64,000 bases of DNA, taken from NCBI RefSeq assembly GCF_035555955.1, contig NZ_DATMGA010000011.1, positions 1 to 64,000 of the forward strand, given 5' to 3'. The position numbers and the translations under genes were made by a program. Below, in pieces: positions 26,676 to 35,677 of this stretch. The notes beneath the pieces are model-generated. The model searched no databases, was not told the origin of the DNA, and worked only from the letters and a program-made list of their open reading frames with translations. Every line of letters begins with the position of its first letter. Position 1 is the first letter of the stretch. The DNA is from Eoetvoesia sp035555955 (GTDB taxonomy: Bacteria; Pseudomonadota; Gammaproteobacteria; Burkholderiales; Burkholderiaceae_B).

Positions 26676-27301
26676 CCCAGGCCGGCGATATTCAAACGTA
26701 TGCGCGCCAGGGTTTCGGCGTGCGGTTCGAGCTGAAAAAGCCCATAGGCCTGCTCATTATCGATTTCGTGAACGGGTTTGCCGACCCGGCGGTGTTCGGC
26801 GGCGGCAATATTGCGCAAGCCATCGCCAATACCGTGCCGCTGCTGGCCCAGGCCCGCCAGCAGGGCTGGGCGGTGGCGCACACGCGCATCGTCTTTGCCG
26901 ACGATGGCGCCGACAACAATATCTTCAGCCTGAAAGTGCCCGGCATGCTTACCTTGAAAGAGCACGAGCACAACAGCGCCATCGTGCCCGAGCTCACGCC
27001 CGCCCCGGGCGAGCTGGTGGTGCGCAAGACGGTGCCTTCGGCCTTCTTCGGCACCTCGCTGGCCGCCTGGCTGGCCCAGCGCGGCGTGCAGACCCTGGTC
27101 GTGGCGGGCGCGGTTACCAGCGGCTGCGTGCGGGCCAGCGTGGTCGACGCCATGCAGTTCGGCTTCCGCCCGCTGGTGCTGGCCGATTGCGTGGGCGACC
27201 GCGCGCTCGACCCGCACAAGGCCAATTTGTTCGACATGGAGCAAAAGTATGCCGCGGTGATGAACCGCGACGAGGCGTTGGGCGAACTGGCGAAGCTGTA
27301 G
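26672..27301 (+). CDS. picF: Maleamate amidohydrolase, isochorismatase family
   Basis: 209-residue cysteine hydrolase. Catalytic triad Asp31 (LIIDFVNGF), Lys119 (VVRKTVP) and Cys152 (TSGCVRAS) is complete. It releases ammonia from maleamate to give maleate. Last gene of the operon; a strong terminator follows. The maleate isomerase that would finish the route to fumarate is not in this window. Confidence 0.9.
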   Translation: MTQAGDIQTYARQGFGVRFELKKPIGLLIIDFVNGFADPAVFGGGNIAQAIANTVPLLAQARQQGWAVAHTRIVFADDGADNNIFSLKVPGMLTLKEHEHNSAIVPELTPAPGELVVRKTVPSAFFGTSLAAWLAQRGVQTLVVAGAVTSGCVRASVVDAMQFGFRPLVLADCVGDRALDPHKANLFDMEQKYAAVMNRDEALGELAKL

Positions 27302-27337
27302 GCCCGCCTTGCGCCTTGCCGGCGCTGTTCCCCAGGG

Positions 27338-27369
27338 AAACCGGGCGGCTTTGGCCGCCCGGGTTTGTT
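27338..27369. terminator. Terminator between picF and the convergent picB genes
   Basis: GGGCGGC (27343-27349) pairs with GCCGCCC (27354-27360) around a TTTG loop, extended by CC/GG and AAA/TTT with one bulge, followed by TTTGTTTTAG. On the opposite strand the AAA arm gives a short T-run, so it can serve both directions. Confidence 0.8.
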
Positions 27370-27903
27370 TTAGACCGGATAGACCAGGTCGTTGGCCAGG
27401 ATGGCCGTGTCGTGAATGACCTGGCGCTCCTTGAGCAGCAGGCGATGGTTTTGCGCGCGCACGAAGCGGTCGTAGTAGCGGCCCGCCAGATGCACGGTGG
27501 ACGGCCCTTCGATCAGGGTCTGCACCAGCAGGAAGTTGGCTTGGGCCTCGATTTCGCCGCTGTCGGTTTCGTCGATGATGCGCACGTTGGTGACCAGGTG
27601 CAGCGTATGGCGCGGCGCGAACATTTGCGTGCGGGCGATGGCGACCGCGCGGTCATGCATCATGTCGCGCCCTTCGGCGTAGACCAGCCCCACCGGCAGG
27701 TTGAGTTCGGCGTTCTCGCGCGAAGTGATGCGGTACAGCGCGTCGTCGGTAAAGAACTCCGGCCAGAGCTCGACGTCGCCGGTGTCGAGCACGGCGCAGT
27801 ATTCGGCGTGGAATTCGTTGATTTGCGCGCGCAGCAGCTGGGACTGCGCGGGGTCGATGCGCGACGGGGTGTAGGAATAATCGGTTTTCATAGTGTTGAG
27901 CAT
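27370..27903 (-). CDS. 6-hydroxypicolinate hydroxylase, oxygenase small (beta) subunit
   Basis: 177-residue NTF2-fold ring-hydroxylating dioxygenase beta subunit: EFHAEYCAVLDTGDVELWPEFFTDDALYRI at the start (shown in part, about residues 29-60) and LLLKERQVIHDT near the end. It stabilises the alpha hexamer and has no cofactor. Starts one base after the alpha stop; an alternative ATG four codons later is possible. By position it corresponds to picB4 of the A. faecalis cluster. Confidence 0.85.
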   Translation of the reverse strand: MLNTMKTDYSYTPSRIDPAQSQLLRAQINEFHAEYCAVLDTGDVELWPEFFTDDALYRITSRENAELNLPVGLVYAEGRDMMHDRAVAIARTQMFAPRHTLHLVTNVRIIDETDSGEIEAQANFLLVQTLIEGPSTVHLAGRYYDRFVRAQNHRLLLKERQVIHDTAILANDLVYPV

Positions 27904-27904
27904 G

Positions 27905-29194
27905 TCAGAATTCCATTACGCCTCGGTAGTATTGGTACATGGCCCGGATTGCCGCTTCCGAGATCAGCGACTCGGAAGTGCCTACCTTGCCGGAGTCCAG
28001 CTTGAGGATGTTGATGTCGCTGCTCGAGCGGCGCACGCCTTCCTGAACGAACTTCATGGCCTCGTTGTCTTCCAGCCCCAGAAAGCCCGAAGGCCCCATC
28101 AGGTTGCCCTGGCGCAGGCGGTGGCGGGTCATTTCCTCGGTGTCGTCCTCGTAGCCGAACATGATCCAGTTCATGATCAGGCTGTTCGGGCCGTTGGGGA
28201 CGATCTGGCGCACGCCCAGGGTGTTCATTTCGCGCTGGACGACGAGGTTCGGCCAGACGGTCTGCATGGTGACCGACCAGGGCGAGTCGAATTCCTTGAC
28301 GAAGTTCAGGAAGCGCTCGTCGCGCAGTCGCATGCCGTCCTTGAACGAGCGCATTTCCTTCTTGGTTTCGGGGTTGACGTCGGCGTACAGGTCGTCGGTT
28401 TTGGCCGAGCCCATGATGCCGTGGCGTCCATGCGTGGAGTCGGCCAGCATCATGGACTTGTTGCCGGCCACCAATAGGCCGAACACCACCAGGAAGGAGT
28501 GCAGCAGCGTTGCGTGGTAGGGGTCCTTGAGGTTCTCGTGGTACATCTTCCAGTTGCAGGGCACCTCGTTGCGGTAGTAGCCCAGGATCTTCAGTGGCTT
28601 GCCCGGGAAGGCGACGTTGAAATCTTCGAGGATCTCGGGTGTCAGGTATTGCTCGATGGGCTCGACCTTGTCGGAATACGAGGCGAACACCACGCCATGG
28701 TAGGCGGTGACGTGCAGCTTGCGCAGGCCGTGGTCCTCGTTGCGGAAGTCGCGCGGCATGCCGCCCGCCTTGTTGACGCCGCGCTTGAACGGAATGCCCT
28801 GCAGATTGCCCTTGAGGTCGTAAGACCACTGGTGGTATGGGCAGACGAATTCGTTGGCGTTGCCCTGGCTGCTGCGGCAGAACTCGGCGCCGCGGTGGGC
28901 GCAGCGATTTTCGAAGACGTGGATGGAGCCGTCCTCGGCGCGGGTCACGACGACCGGGGTGGCGCCCACGTATGAACGCTTGTAGTCGCCCGGTTTGGGG
29001 ATCTCGGCTTCCAGAGCCACGAAATTCCAGGTGTCGCCGTGGAAAATGCGTTCCATTTCGCGGTCGTAGACTTCCTGGCTGGTATAGACCCAGTCGGGAA
29101 TGGCGTTGAGTCCGTCGGCCGGCCAGACGCAGTCGGCAAGCGCCGCGTCCTTGGCTCCGACGGTTTGTCCGATGACGGATTGAGATTGATACAT
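27905..29194 (-). CDS. 6-hydroxypicolinate hydroxylase, Rieske oxygenase large (alpha) subunit
   Basis: 429-residue alpha subunit of a two-subunit ring-hydroxylating oxygenase. Rieske motif CAHRGAEFCRSS, then CPYH (17 residues between His and Cys); iron site ENLKDPYHATLLH. In the picolinate pathway this enzyme hydroxylates 6-hydroxypicolinate at C3. Unlike the VanA-like oxygenases in this window it has a beta subunit and a separate Rieske ferredoxin. By order it corresponds to picB3. An aromatic dioxygenase role such as salicylate/anthranilate hydroxylation is the alternative from sequence alone. Confidence 0.85.
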   Translation of the reverse strand: MYQSQSVIGQTVGAKDAALADCVWPADGLNAIPDWVYTSQEVYDREMERIFHGDTWNFVALEAEIPKPGDYKRSYVGATPVVVTRAEDGSIHVFENRCAHRGAEFCRSSQGNANEFVCPYHQWSYDLKGNLQGIPFKRGVNKAGGMPRDFRNEDHGLRKLHVTAYHGVVFASYSDKVEPIEQYLTPEILEDFNVAFPGKPLKILGYYRNEVPCNWKMYHENLKDPYHATLLHSFLVVFGLLVAGNKSMMLADSTHGRHGIMGSAKTDDLYADVNPETKKEMRSFKDGMRLRDERFLNFVKEFDSPWSVTMQTVWPNLVVQREMNTLGVRQIVPNGPNSLIMNWIMFGYEDDTEEMTRHRLRQGNLMGPSGFLGLEDNEAMKFVQEGVRRSSSDINILKLDSGKVGTSESLISEAAIRAMYQYYRGVMEF

Positions 29195-29224
29195 GAAGGC
29201 CTCCTGTGGAATCGGGGTGATCCG

Positions 29225-30511
29225 CTAGTTCGGCGCGGCGGCCGAAGCCTGCGCCGCCTTGGCGAAGGCGCGTACGGTGACGGCCTCGTCGCAGAACCGG
29301 GTTGGATCGATGGGGAGCGCGTTTTCGAGCAAGGGACGCAGCGCCCGCAGGTCGGCGCCGGCGTTGACGGCGAGTGCGTGGCGTGGCCTGCCCTGAAGCA
29401 GCCCCAGCATGATGAAGCGGGGAGCGGCCTGGGCGGGATCCATGCTGCCCCGGACGATGTATTCCAGACCATCCTGGGGCAGGCCCAGCATTTGTATATT
29501 GCAGTCGAACTGGTCGGTCCAGAACCAGGGGTAGGCCGCCGCCGTGGTGTTGCGCCCTGCCATGGCGCAGGCGGCGATGCGCGCCTGTTCGTTGGCGTTT
29601 TGCCACGATTCCAGGCGCAGCGGCGCAGTCCAGCCCGCGCGGATCTGGCTGGTGCAGTCCCCGGCCGCGTAGATATGCGGGTCGCTGCTGCGGCAATGTT
29701 CGTCGACCAGGATGCCGCCGGTGGCGGTGTCGATCCGCAGGCCCGCGTCGCGCGCCAATTGCGTATTGGGCGACAGCCCCACGGCCACGGCGGCCAGCCG
29801 GGCCTCGAGTTGCACGCCGTTCGACAGCGCGATGGTGCTGGCCGCCTGGGCGGAGCCGGACAACCAGACATCGGCTATGGCCTGCCCGATATGCAGTTTG
29901 GCGCCCGACAGTTCCACGCGCCTTTGCAGCCAGTTCGAGAAGGCTTCGGGCACGACGCGGGCCAGCACGCGCGGCGCGGTTTCGACGATGGAGACCTCCA
30001 CCCCCAGGGAGAGCGCCGTCGAGGCGATCTCCAGCCCAAGGAATCCTCCGCCGATGACGACGATGTGCGTGCCCGGCTGCAGGCGGCCGCGCAAGGCGCG
30101 GGCGTCGTCCAGGGTGCGCAAATAGCATACGGCCGGCGAGGAGGGCGGAAAGGCGGGCAGCGTACGGGCGGCCCCGCCGGTAGCCAGCAGGCAATAGTCG
30201 TAGTCCAGCCTGGCGCCGTCGGACAGCGTGGCCTGCCGGGCGGCGGGATCGATGGCGGTAATTTGCGTGCCTAGACGCAGGTCGACCTGCTGGCTGGCGA
30301 AGAAATCGGGATCCTTGACGGAAATGGCGGGCTCGGGCGCGCCGACGGCCGCCAGCACGGACTTGGACAAAGGGGGTCTTTCGTAGGGGGCGTGCGCCTC
30401 GTCGCCGACGACGGCGATGCGCCCGCCATAACCCTGGTCGCGCAGGGCGGCGACGGCCACGGCGGCCGCCTGGCCGGCCCCTGCGACGAGAATGGATGAA
30501 ACAGTGGTCAT
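29225..30511 (-). CDS. FAD-dependent ferredoxin reductase of the picolinate hydroxylase
   Basis: 428-residue glutathione-reductase-fold flavoprotein. FAD motif AGAGQAAAVAV, NAD motif VVIGGGFLGLEIAS, and the second FAD motif IYAAGDCTS. It moves electrons from NADH to the Rieske ferredoxin upstream. Start ATG (MTTVSS) lies 22 bases after the ferredoxin gene. Corresponds by order to picB2. Confidence 0.87.
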   Translation of the reverse strand: MTTVSSILVAGAGQAAAVAVAALRDQGYGGRIAVVGDEAHAPYERPPLSKSVLAAVGAPEPAISVKDPDFFASQQVDLRLGTQITAIDPAARQATLSDGARLDYDYCLLATGGAARTLPAFPPSSPAVCYLRTLDDARALRGRLQPGTHIVVIGGGFLGLEIASTALSLGVEVSIVETAPRVLARVVPEAFSNWLQRRVELSGAKLHIGQAIADVWLSGSAQAASTIALSNGVQLEARLAAVAVGLSPNTQLARDAGLRIDTATGGILVDEHCRSSDPHIYAAGDCTSQIRAGWTAPLRLESWQNANEQARIAACAMAGRNTTAAAYPWFWTDQFDCNIQMLGLPQDGLEYIVRGSMDPAQAAPRFIMLGLLQGRPRHALAVNAGADLRALRPLLENALPIDPTRFCDEAVTVRAFAKAAQASAAAPN

Positions 30512-30533
30512 GCTGGTATCCGGGATAGTGGAG

Positions 30534-30842
30534 TTACGGCAGGCCGACGAAGATGTCCTGGCCTTCCGTCTTGACGGAGTAGACCTGCACGTCCACCGTG
30601 GCGGGCGCGCACATGGCCCGGCCCGTGCGCAGGTCGAACTTGGCCTGGTGCAAGGGGCATTCGATACAGCCATCCTCGAGGAAGCCGTCGGACAGCAGGG
30701 CGTACTGGTGCGTGCAGATATTGTCTGAAACGAACAATTCGCCGTCGGTCTTATGCAGCGCCAGCTGTTTGCCTTCGACCTCGATGGCCAGGGATTCGTC
30801 GTCTTCCAGTTGGCCGACGCTTGCGATTCTTATCCAGTTCAT
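30534..30842 (-). CDS. Rieske-type [2Fe-2S] ferredoxin of the picolinate hydroxylase
   Basis: 102-residue Rieske ferredoxin. Cluster ligands CTH (Cys43, His45) and CPLH lie 16 residues apart. First gene of the minus-strand four-gene operon; operators overlap its promoter region. Corresponds by order to picB1. Cytoplasmic electron carrier between the reductase and the oxygenase. Confidence 0.88.
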   Translation of the reverse strand: MNWIRIASVGQLEDDESLAIEVEGKQLALHKTDGELFVSDNICTHQYALLSDGFLEDGCIECPLHQAKFDLRTGRAMCAPATVDVQVYSVKTEGQDIFVGLP

Positions 30843-30856
30843 GATGGGTTTATTTT

Positions 30857-30890
30857 CAAGTGTGCTGACTAATATAATCAGTATGCTGTA
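30857..30890 (-). promoter_or_regulatory. Paired PicR-type operators upstream of the picB operon (sites 4 and 5)
   Basis: CAAGTGTGCTGACT (30857-30870; minus strand TCAGCACACTTG) and ATCAGTATGCTGTA (30877-30890), centres 20 bases apart, two helical turns. They lie 15 to 48 bases before the ferredoxin start, across the transcription start region. Confidence 0.6.
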
Positions 30891-31084
30891 TATTTATCGG
30901 TCCAAATATTGGGGTTTTCACTAAATGGGGAAGATGGATGCCACGCGCGGGAAGGATGCCTGGGCGGACACAGCTGGTTTGCCGGAAATGCAGCGCCCGT
31001 TCTAGGTTATGGCCAAAGTTTCATGCAGGATTCTTGTTGCGTTGCGGGGTGGCGCGATACGCGAAATCTCCGTATTTACCCTCG

Positions 31085-31136
31085 TTGACACCTATTTTAT
31101 TGATCAGCATACTAACAAATAACTCAGCGTGCTGAC
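31085..31136 (+). promoter_or_regulatory. Promoter of the picolinate uptake/dehydrogenase operon with operators 6 and 7
   Basis: TTGACA (31085-31090), 17-base spacer, CATACT (31108-31113). Site 6 ATCAGCATACTAAC (31103-31116) covers the -10 and site 7 CTCAGCGTGCTGAC (31123-31136) covers the start point; centres are again 20 bases apart. Textbook geometry for repression. Confidence 0.7.
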
Positions 31137-31291
31137 AATTCCAGCGGGGATCAAGGCGTGGTATTCAAAGCCCTGCGCTGGGTGTTTCAAAGACGGACGT
31201 GACCGCCGAAGGCGAGGAGGCTTTCGACCGTTGCGCAATGGTTGCCCGCACAGGCCCAGCCATCAATTCAATCTATAAAAAGGATACGCAT

Positions 31292-32386
31292 ATGCAACGA
31301 CGCCGCTTTTTAACACAAGTCGCCGCCGCAACCGGCGCCGGACTGGCCACGGTCGGAGTGCCGGCCATTGCGCAAAACGCCCCTGCCGTGCGCTGGCGCA
31401 TGTCGACCGGCTGGCCCAAAAGCCTGGACGCCATCTACGGCTCGGCTGCCGAGCTCTGCAAGCGGGTCGGCCAACTGACCGACGGCAAATTCGAGATACG
31501 CGCTTTCCCCGGGGGCGAGATCGTTCCCTATGCCCAGAACATGGAAGCCGTCAGCAACGGGACCGTAGAATGCAACCACGTTCTGGCAACGGCGCATATC
31601 GGCACGAACACTGCCGTTGCGTTCGATACCGGCCTGTCGTTCGGCATGAACGCGCGCCAGCATAATTCCTGGATCCAATACGGCGGCGGCCTGGAGCAGT
31701 TGCGCGCCATGTACAAGCAATACAACATCGTCAACTTCGTGTCGGGCAATGTGGGCGTGCAAATGGGCGGGTGGTTCCGCAAGGAAATCAAGTCCCTGGC
31801 CGACCTGCATGGGCTCAAGATGCGCATCGGCGGCATCGGCGGCATGGTGCTGACCAAGCTGGGCGCCATTCCGCAACAGATTCCCCCCGGCGACATCTAC
31901 CCTTCGCTGGAAAAAGGCACCATCGACGCGGCCGAATGGATAGGCCCGTACGACGACGAAAAACTGGGCCTGAACAAGGTCGCTCCCTATTATTATTCAC
32001 CCGGCTGGTGGGAAGGCAGCGCCTCCATCACCACCATGGTCAACGACAAGGCCTGGGAGGCCCTGCCCCCCATGTACAAAGCGGCATTCGAATGCGCGTG
32101 CAACGAGCAGGCGCTGCGCATGCTGGCCAATTACGATGCCCACAATCCGGCGGCGCTGCGCAAGCTGGTGGCGGGCGGAGCCAAGTTGGCGTACTTTCCC
32201 AAGGACGTCATGCAAGCGGCCTATAAAGAGTCGCAGGTGCTGTGGGGCGAGCTTTCCTCCAAGAATCCCGACTTCGCCAAAATCTACCCGGGCTGGAAGA
32301 AATACCAGGAAGAAGAGGCGAGCTGGTTCCGCGTCGCCGAAAGCGCGCTGGACAACTTCACGTTCAACGCGCTGGCGAAGCGCTAG
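31292..32386 (+). CDS. TRAP transporter substrate-binding protein with Tat signal
   Basis: 364-residue periplasmic protein of the mannitol/chloroaromatic DctP group. The N-terminus MQRRRFLTQ is a twin-arginine signal, cleaved after about residue 27 (AIAQ). The mature part has RMSTGWPKSLD and the arginine-containing GLKMRIGGIGG region that binds the carboxylate. AAAAGGA precedes the ATG. Its membrane partners (39601-41879) are at the far end of the same operon. Probably captures picolinate; corresponds by order to picT1. Confidence 0.85.
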   Translation: MQRRRFLTQVAAATGAGLATVGVPAIAQNAPAVRWRMSTGWPKSLDAIYGSAAELCKRVGQLTDGKFEIRAFPGGEIVPYAQNMEAVSNGTVECNHVLATAHIGTNTAVAFDTGLSFGMNARQHNSWIQYGGGLEQLRAMYKQYNIVNFVSGNVGVQMGGWFRKEIKSLADLHGLKMRIGGIGGMVLTKLGAIPQQIPPGDIYPSLEKGTIDAAEWIGPYDDEKLGLNKVAPYYYSPGWWEGSASITTMVNDKAWEALPPMYKAAFECACNEQALRMLANYDAHNPAALRKLVAGGAKLAYFPKDVMQAAYKESQVLWGELSSKNPDFAKIYPGWKKYQEEEASWFRVAESALDNFTFNALAKR

Positions 32387-32443
32387 TCTTCAAGGAAACT
32401 CATCGAGGAAGCAAGTGGTGATAGTCAACAGGCAGGTCAGGTT

Positions 32444-34840
32444 ATGAAACTCACCGATTTACCGGCTGCGTCCGCCAAGACGCAAGGCGTGGGCGCCCGG
32501 CTGTTGCGCAAGGAAGATGCCCGGCATTTGCAGGGCAAGGGCAACTTCATCGGCAATATGAGCATGCCGGGCATCAACGAAGTGGCCTTCTTGCGCAGCC
32601 CGCTTGCGCATGCCCGCATCAGCGGCGTGCGCATCGCCCAGCAGGCCGGGCCCAATGTGTTCCTGCGCGAATCGATGTCCGACGCGCAGGACATCATTGC
32701 CGATTCCACCTTGCCTTCGTACCAGGTGTCGGCGCAGCCGCCCCTGGCGCATGGCAAGGTGCGTTACGTGGGCGAGCCGGTGGCCATGGCCTTTGCGCCC
32801 ACCCGCGCCGAGGCCGAGGACCTGACCGAACTCATCGAGGTCGACTACGACGACCTGCCTGTCTATGTGGACGTGGGCAGCGCCCTGGCCGCCACGTCCA
32901 ATCTCATCCACGACGAATGGAAGGACAACGTCTTCGTCACCTTGTCGGCCAACAAGGAATTCGACGAACTGGCGGCGCAGGCCGAAGTGGTGGTGACCCG
33001 CAAGATCAGCCTGTCGCGCCAGTGCATGCTGCCCATGGAAGGCATGGCGGTCATGGCGTATTGGGATCACCAGGCCGATCAACTGGTGGTGTATACCTCG
33101 ACCCAGGTGCCGCATCTCATCCGCACCGGCCTGGCGCAGTTTCTTGGCATGGATCAGGAGCAGATCCGGGTCATATCGCCCGACGTCGGGGGCGGGTTCG
33201 GCTACAAATGCATACTGCAGCGCGAAGAGCTGTGCGTGGCATGGCTGGCCAAGACCTACCGCAAGCCCTTCCGCTACCTGGAAGACCGGCGCGAGCACCT
33301 GATCGCCGGCGCCAATACTCGCGAGCATCATTACGAAATGACTGCCTATGCCGACAAGAACGGGCGGCTGCTGGCGCTGGACGCCAAGGTGGACATCAAC
33401 GGCGGCGCGTACTCGGTATGGCCGTTCACAACCGGCCTGGAAGCCGGACAGGCGCTGGGCAATCTGCCCGGGCCTTACGCGTTCAAGGGCTATCGCTGCA
33501 CCACCCGCTGCGTGGCCACCAACAAGCCGGGCTTTTTGCCTTATCGCGGCGTGGCGCGCACCGGCGTGTGCTTCGCCATGGAGCTCACCATGGATGCGCT
33601 GGCGCGCGAAGTGGGCCGCGAAACCTGGGAAGTGCGCCTGGAAAACCTGGTGCAGCCCGAGCAAATGCCCTACGTCAACGTTACCAACAAGCACTTCGAC
33701 AGCGGCAATTATCCGGCCAGCCTGCGCCGGGCCCTGGAAATGGTCGATGTCGAGGCGGTGCGCCAGCGCCAGAAGCGCGGCGAGCCGGACGGCCGTGTCA
33801 TCGGCCTGGGCGTGGCGACCTACACCGAGCAATCGGCGCACGGCACTTCCGTGTTCGCGGCCTGGGGCACGCCGGTCATTCCGGGCTTCGACCAGGCCGT
33901 CGTGCGGATGACGCCCGATGCGGGCGTGGAGTTGCGCGTAGGCGTGCACTCGCACGGCCAGGGCATGGAAACCACCTTCGCCCAGATCGTCAACGAGATC
34001 CTGGGCGTGGACGTGGACCGGGTTCGCATGGTGCATGGCGATACCGGCCGCACACCGTATTCCACGGGCACGTACGCATCGCGTTCCATGGTCATGTCGG
34101 GGGGCGCGGTGTCCACGGCCTGCAAGCAGTTGCTGCCCCGTCTGCAAAAGATTGCCGGCCACCTCATGGCGACTGAACCGGGCCTGATCCGCTTCGAAAA
34201 CGGGCTGGCCATCGCGGGCGACAAAAGCATACCGTTGGCCCAAGTGGCCAACGCCTGGTATTTGAATCCCCACTTGCTGCCGGCCAATGTCGATCCGGCG
34301 GGGCTGGAGGTCAGCGTAGGTTACAAGCCCAAGACCGATACGGGCAGTTTCTCGTACGCCAGCCAGGCCGCGGTGGTTGCCGTCGACCCGGGCACCGGGT
34401 CTATCGAAATACTGGATTACGTCGTGGTCGAGGACTGCGGCGTCATGATCAACCCCATGGTCGTCGAAGGCCAGGCGATAGGCGGCATCGCCCAAGGCAT
34501 AGGCACCGCGCTGTACGAGGAAATGCCTTACGACGAGTACGGCCAGCCCCTGGCTTCCACGCTGGCCGACTATGTCATGCCGGGCGCCACCGAGGTGCCC
34601 AACATCCGCTTCGACCATTTCGAAACCCCGTCGCCGCATACCGAGTTCGGCGCCAAGGGGGTGGGCGAAGGAGGCGCCATAGCGCCGCCCGCCGTCATTT
34701 TCGGCGCGGTCAACGATGCGCTGCGCCAGTTCGGCGTCGAAGTCTCGCAAACCCCGCTCACGCCGCACCGCCTCATGGCGGCGCTCGAAGGGCGGCATAC
34801 GCGGGGCGGGGCCGCTGCGCAAGCGGGAGGCGCCCAATGA
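32444..34840 (+). CDS. Picolinate dehydrogenase, molybdopterin-binding large subunit
   Basis: 798-residue xanthine-oxidase/CoxL-type subunit. Moco motifs include VGGGFGYKC, FLPYRGVARTG and GAKGVGEGGA; the Glu in the last is the conserved base that activates water. It hydroxylates picolinate at C6 using water. Overlaps the FAD subunit by four bases. The three-gene order Mo, FAD, FeS and the place in the operon support picA; by order it corresponds to picA1. A nicotinate- or CO-dehydrogenase-like enzyme would look alike at this level. Confidence 0.85.
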   Translation: MKLTDLPAASAKTQGVGARLLRKEDARHLQGKGNFIGNMSMPGINEVAFLRSPLAHARISGVRIAQQAGPNVFLRESMSDAQDIIADSTLPSYQVSAQPPLAHGKVRYVGEPVAMAFAPTRAEAEDLTELIEVDYDDLPVYVDVGSALAATSNLIHDEWKDNVFVTLSANKEFDELAAQAEVVVTRKISLSRQCMLPMEGMAVMAYWDHQADQLVVYTSTQVPHLIRTGLAQFLGMDQEQIRVISPDVGGGFGYKCILQREELCVAWLAKTYRKPFRYLEDRREHLIAGANTREHHYEMTAYADKNGRLLALDAKVDINGGAYSVWPFTTGLEAGQALGNLPGPYAFKGYRCTTRCVATNKPGFLPYRGVARTGVCFAMELTMDALAREVGRETWEVRLENLVQPEQMPYVNVTNKHFDSGNYPASLRRALEMVDVEAVRQRQKRGEPDGRVIGLGVATYTEQSAHGTSVFAAWGTPVIPGFDQAVVRMTPDAGVELRVGVHSHGQGMETTFAQIVNEILGVDVDRVRMVHGDTGRTPYSTGTYASRSMVMSGGAVSTACKQLLPRLQKIAGHLMATEPGLIRFENGLAIAGDKSIPLAQVANAWYLNPHLLPANVDPAGLEVSVGYKPKTDTGSFSYASQAAVVAVDPGTGSIEILDYVVVEDCGVMINPMVVEGQAIGGIAQGIGTALYEEMPYDEYGQPLASTLADYVMPGATEVPNIRFDHFETPSPHTEFGAKGVGEGGAIAPPAVIFGAVNDALRQFGVEVSQTPLTPHRLMAALEGRHTRGGAAAQAGGAQ

Positions 34841-35667
34841 AAGCCGCAAAATTCGAGTACCTGCGCGCCACCACGGTCGAGCAGGCGCTGGACGCACTGA
34901 GCGCGCCGGGGGCGGCCTGCAAGGTCATGGCGGGCAGCCAGTCTCTGGGCCCCATGCTGAACCTGCGGCTGGCCCGGCCCGAGTCCATCGTGGACGTTTC
35001 CGGGATCGAGGCGCTGCGCACTGTCGTCGAGTCCGACAAGTCCTTGCGGGTGGGCGCCGCCGTCACCCACGCCGAAATCGAGGACGGGGTGTTCGCGCCG
35101 CTGCGCGGCCACATGCTGCAGGACATCGCGGGGCGTATCGCGTATCGCGCCGTGCGCAACCGCGGCACCCTGGGCGGCAGCCTGGCCCATGCCGATCCGG
35201 CAGCGGACTGGGTGCTGGCCGCCACGGCGCTGGGCGCCGACATTGAAATCGTTTCGCGCTCGGGAACGCGGCGCGTGGCGATGCCGGCATTCATGCAAGG
35301 CGCATACACCACCGGCCTGGCTGCCGACGAGCTGATCGCAGCCATTCACGTTCCCAGGCAGCATGCCGGCGTGCGCTGGGGGTATTACAAGTTCTGCCGC
35401 AAAACGGGGGAGTTCGCCGAGGCCAGCTGCTCCGCCTATTTCGATGCCGAGGCGCGGGTCGCCCGCATCGCGGTGGGGGCGCTGGACGGCGCGCCCTGTT
35501 ACCTGACGGAGCTGGCCGGGTGCGTCGCCGAGCAAGGGCCGCAGGCGGCCGACCGCGAGTCGATCCTGGCGGCGCTCGACGCCGTCGCGCCGGGCAAGGA
35601 TGCCGCCGACCGCGCCTTGCGCGCCACGGTCATCGAGCGCTGCCTGCACCAGGCGCTGGGCGAATAA
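34837..35667 (+). CDS. Picolinate dehydrogenase, FAD-binding subunit
   Basis: 276-residue CoxM-type subunit. FAD motifs AGSQSLGPMLNLR near residue 32 and NRGTLGGSLAHADP near residue 108 are intact. It takes electrons from the iron-sulphur subunit. Coupled by ATGA overlap to the large subunit. Corresponds by order to picA2. Confidence 0.88.
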   Translation: MKAAKFEYLRATTVEQALDALSAPGAACKVMAGSQSLGPMLNLRLARPESIVDVSGIEALRTVVESDKSLRVGAAVTHAEIEDGVFAPLRGHMLQDIAGRIAYRAVRNRGTLGGSLAHADPAADWVLAATALGADIEIVSRSGTRRVAMPAFMQGAYTTGLAADELIAAIHVPRQHAGVRWGYYKFCRKTGEFAEASCSAYFDAEARVARIAVGALDGAPCYLTELAGCVAEQGPQAADRESILAALDAVAPGKDAADRALRATVIERCLHQALGE

Positions 35668-35677
35668 AGGAATCCCT

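Larger units (their letters stand above)
30843..31291. other. Divergent 449-base control region of picB and the picT/picA operon
   Basis: AT-rich compared with its surroundings. It holds four regulator boxes in two pairs, one for each direction, and one good promoter for the plus strand. The middle part (30940-31080) shows no convincing gene; a 65-codon open frame there lacks a ribosome site and codon bias. Confidence 0.6.

Noticed and set aside
22894..27301. Nicotinate (nic) rather than picolinate cluster
   Set aside because: The shared lower genes fit both, but there is no NicC-type flavoprotein; instead there is an amidohydrolase-2 decarboxylase and a four-component Rieske hydroxylase, which fit picolinate.
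30938..31135. A 65-codon open frame in the pic control region
   Set aside because: Overlaps the promoter and operators, lacks a ribosome site and has unusual composition.
32459..34897. An 812-codon antisense open frame across the molybdenum subunit
   Set aside because: His/Arg/Gly-rich shadow translation with no recognisable domain; the sense strand has all Moco motifs.
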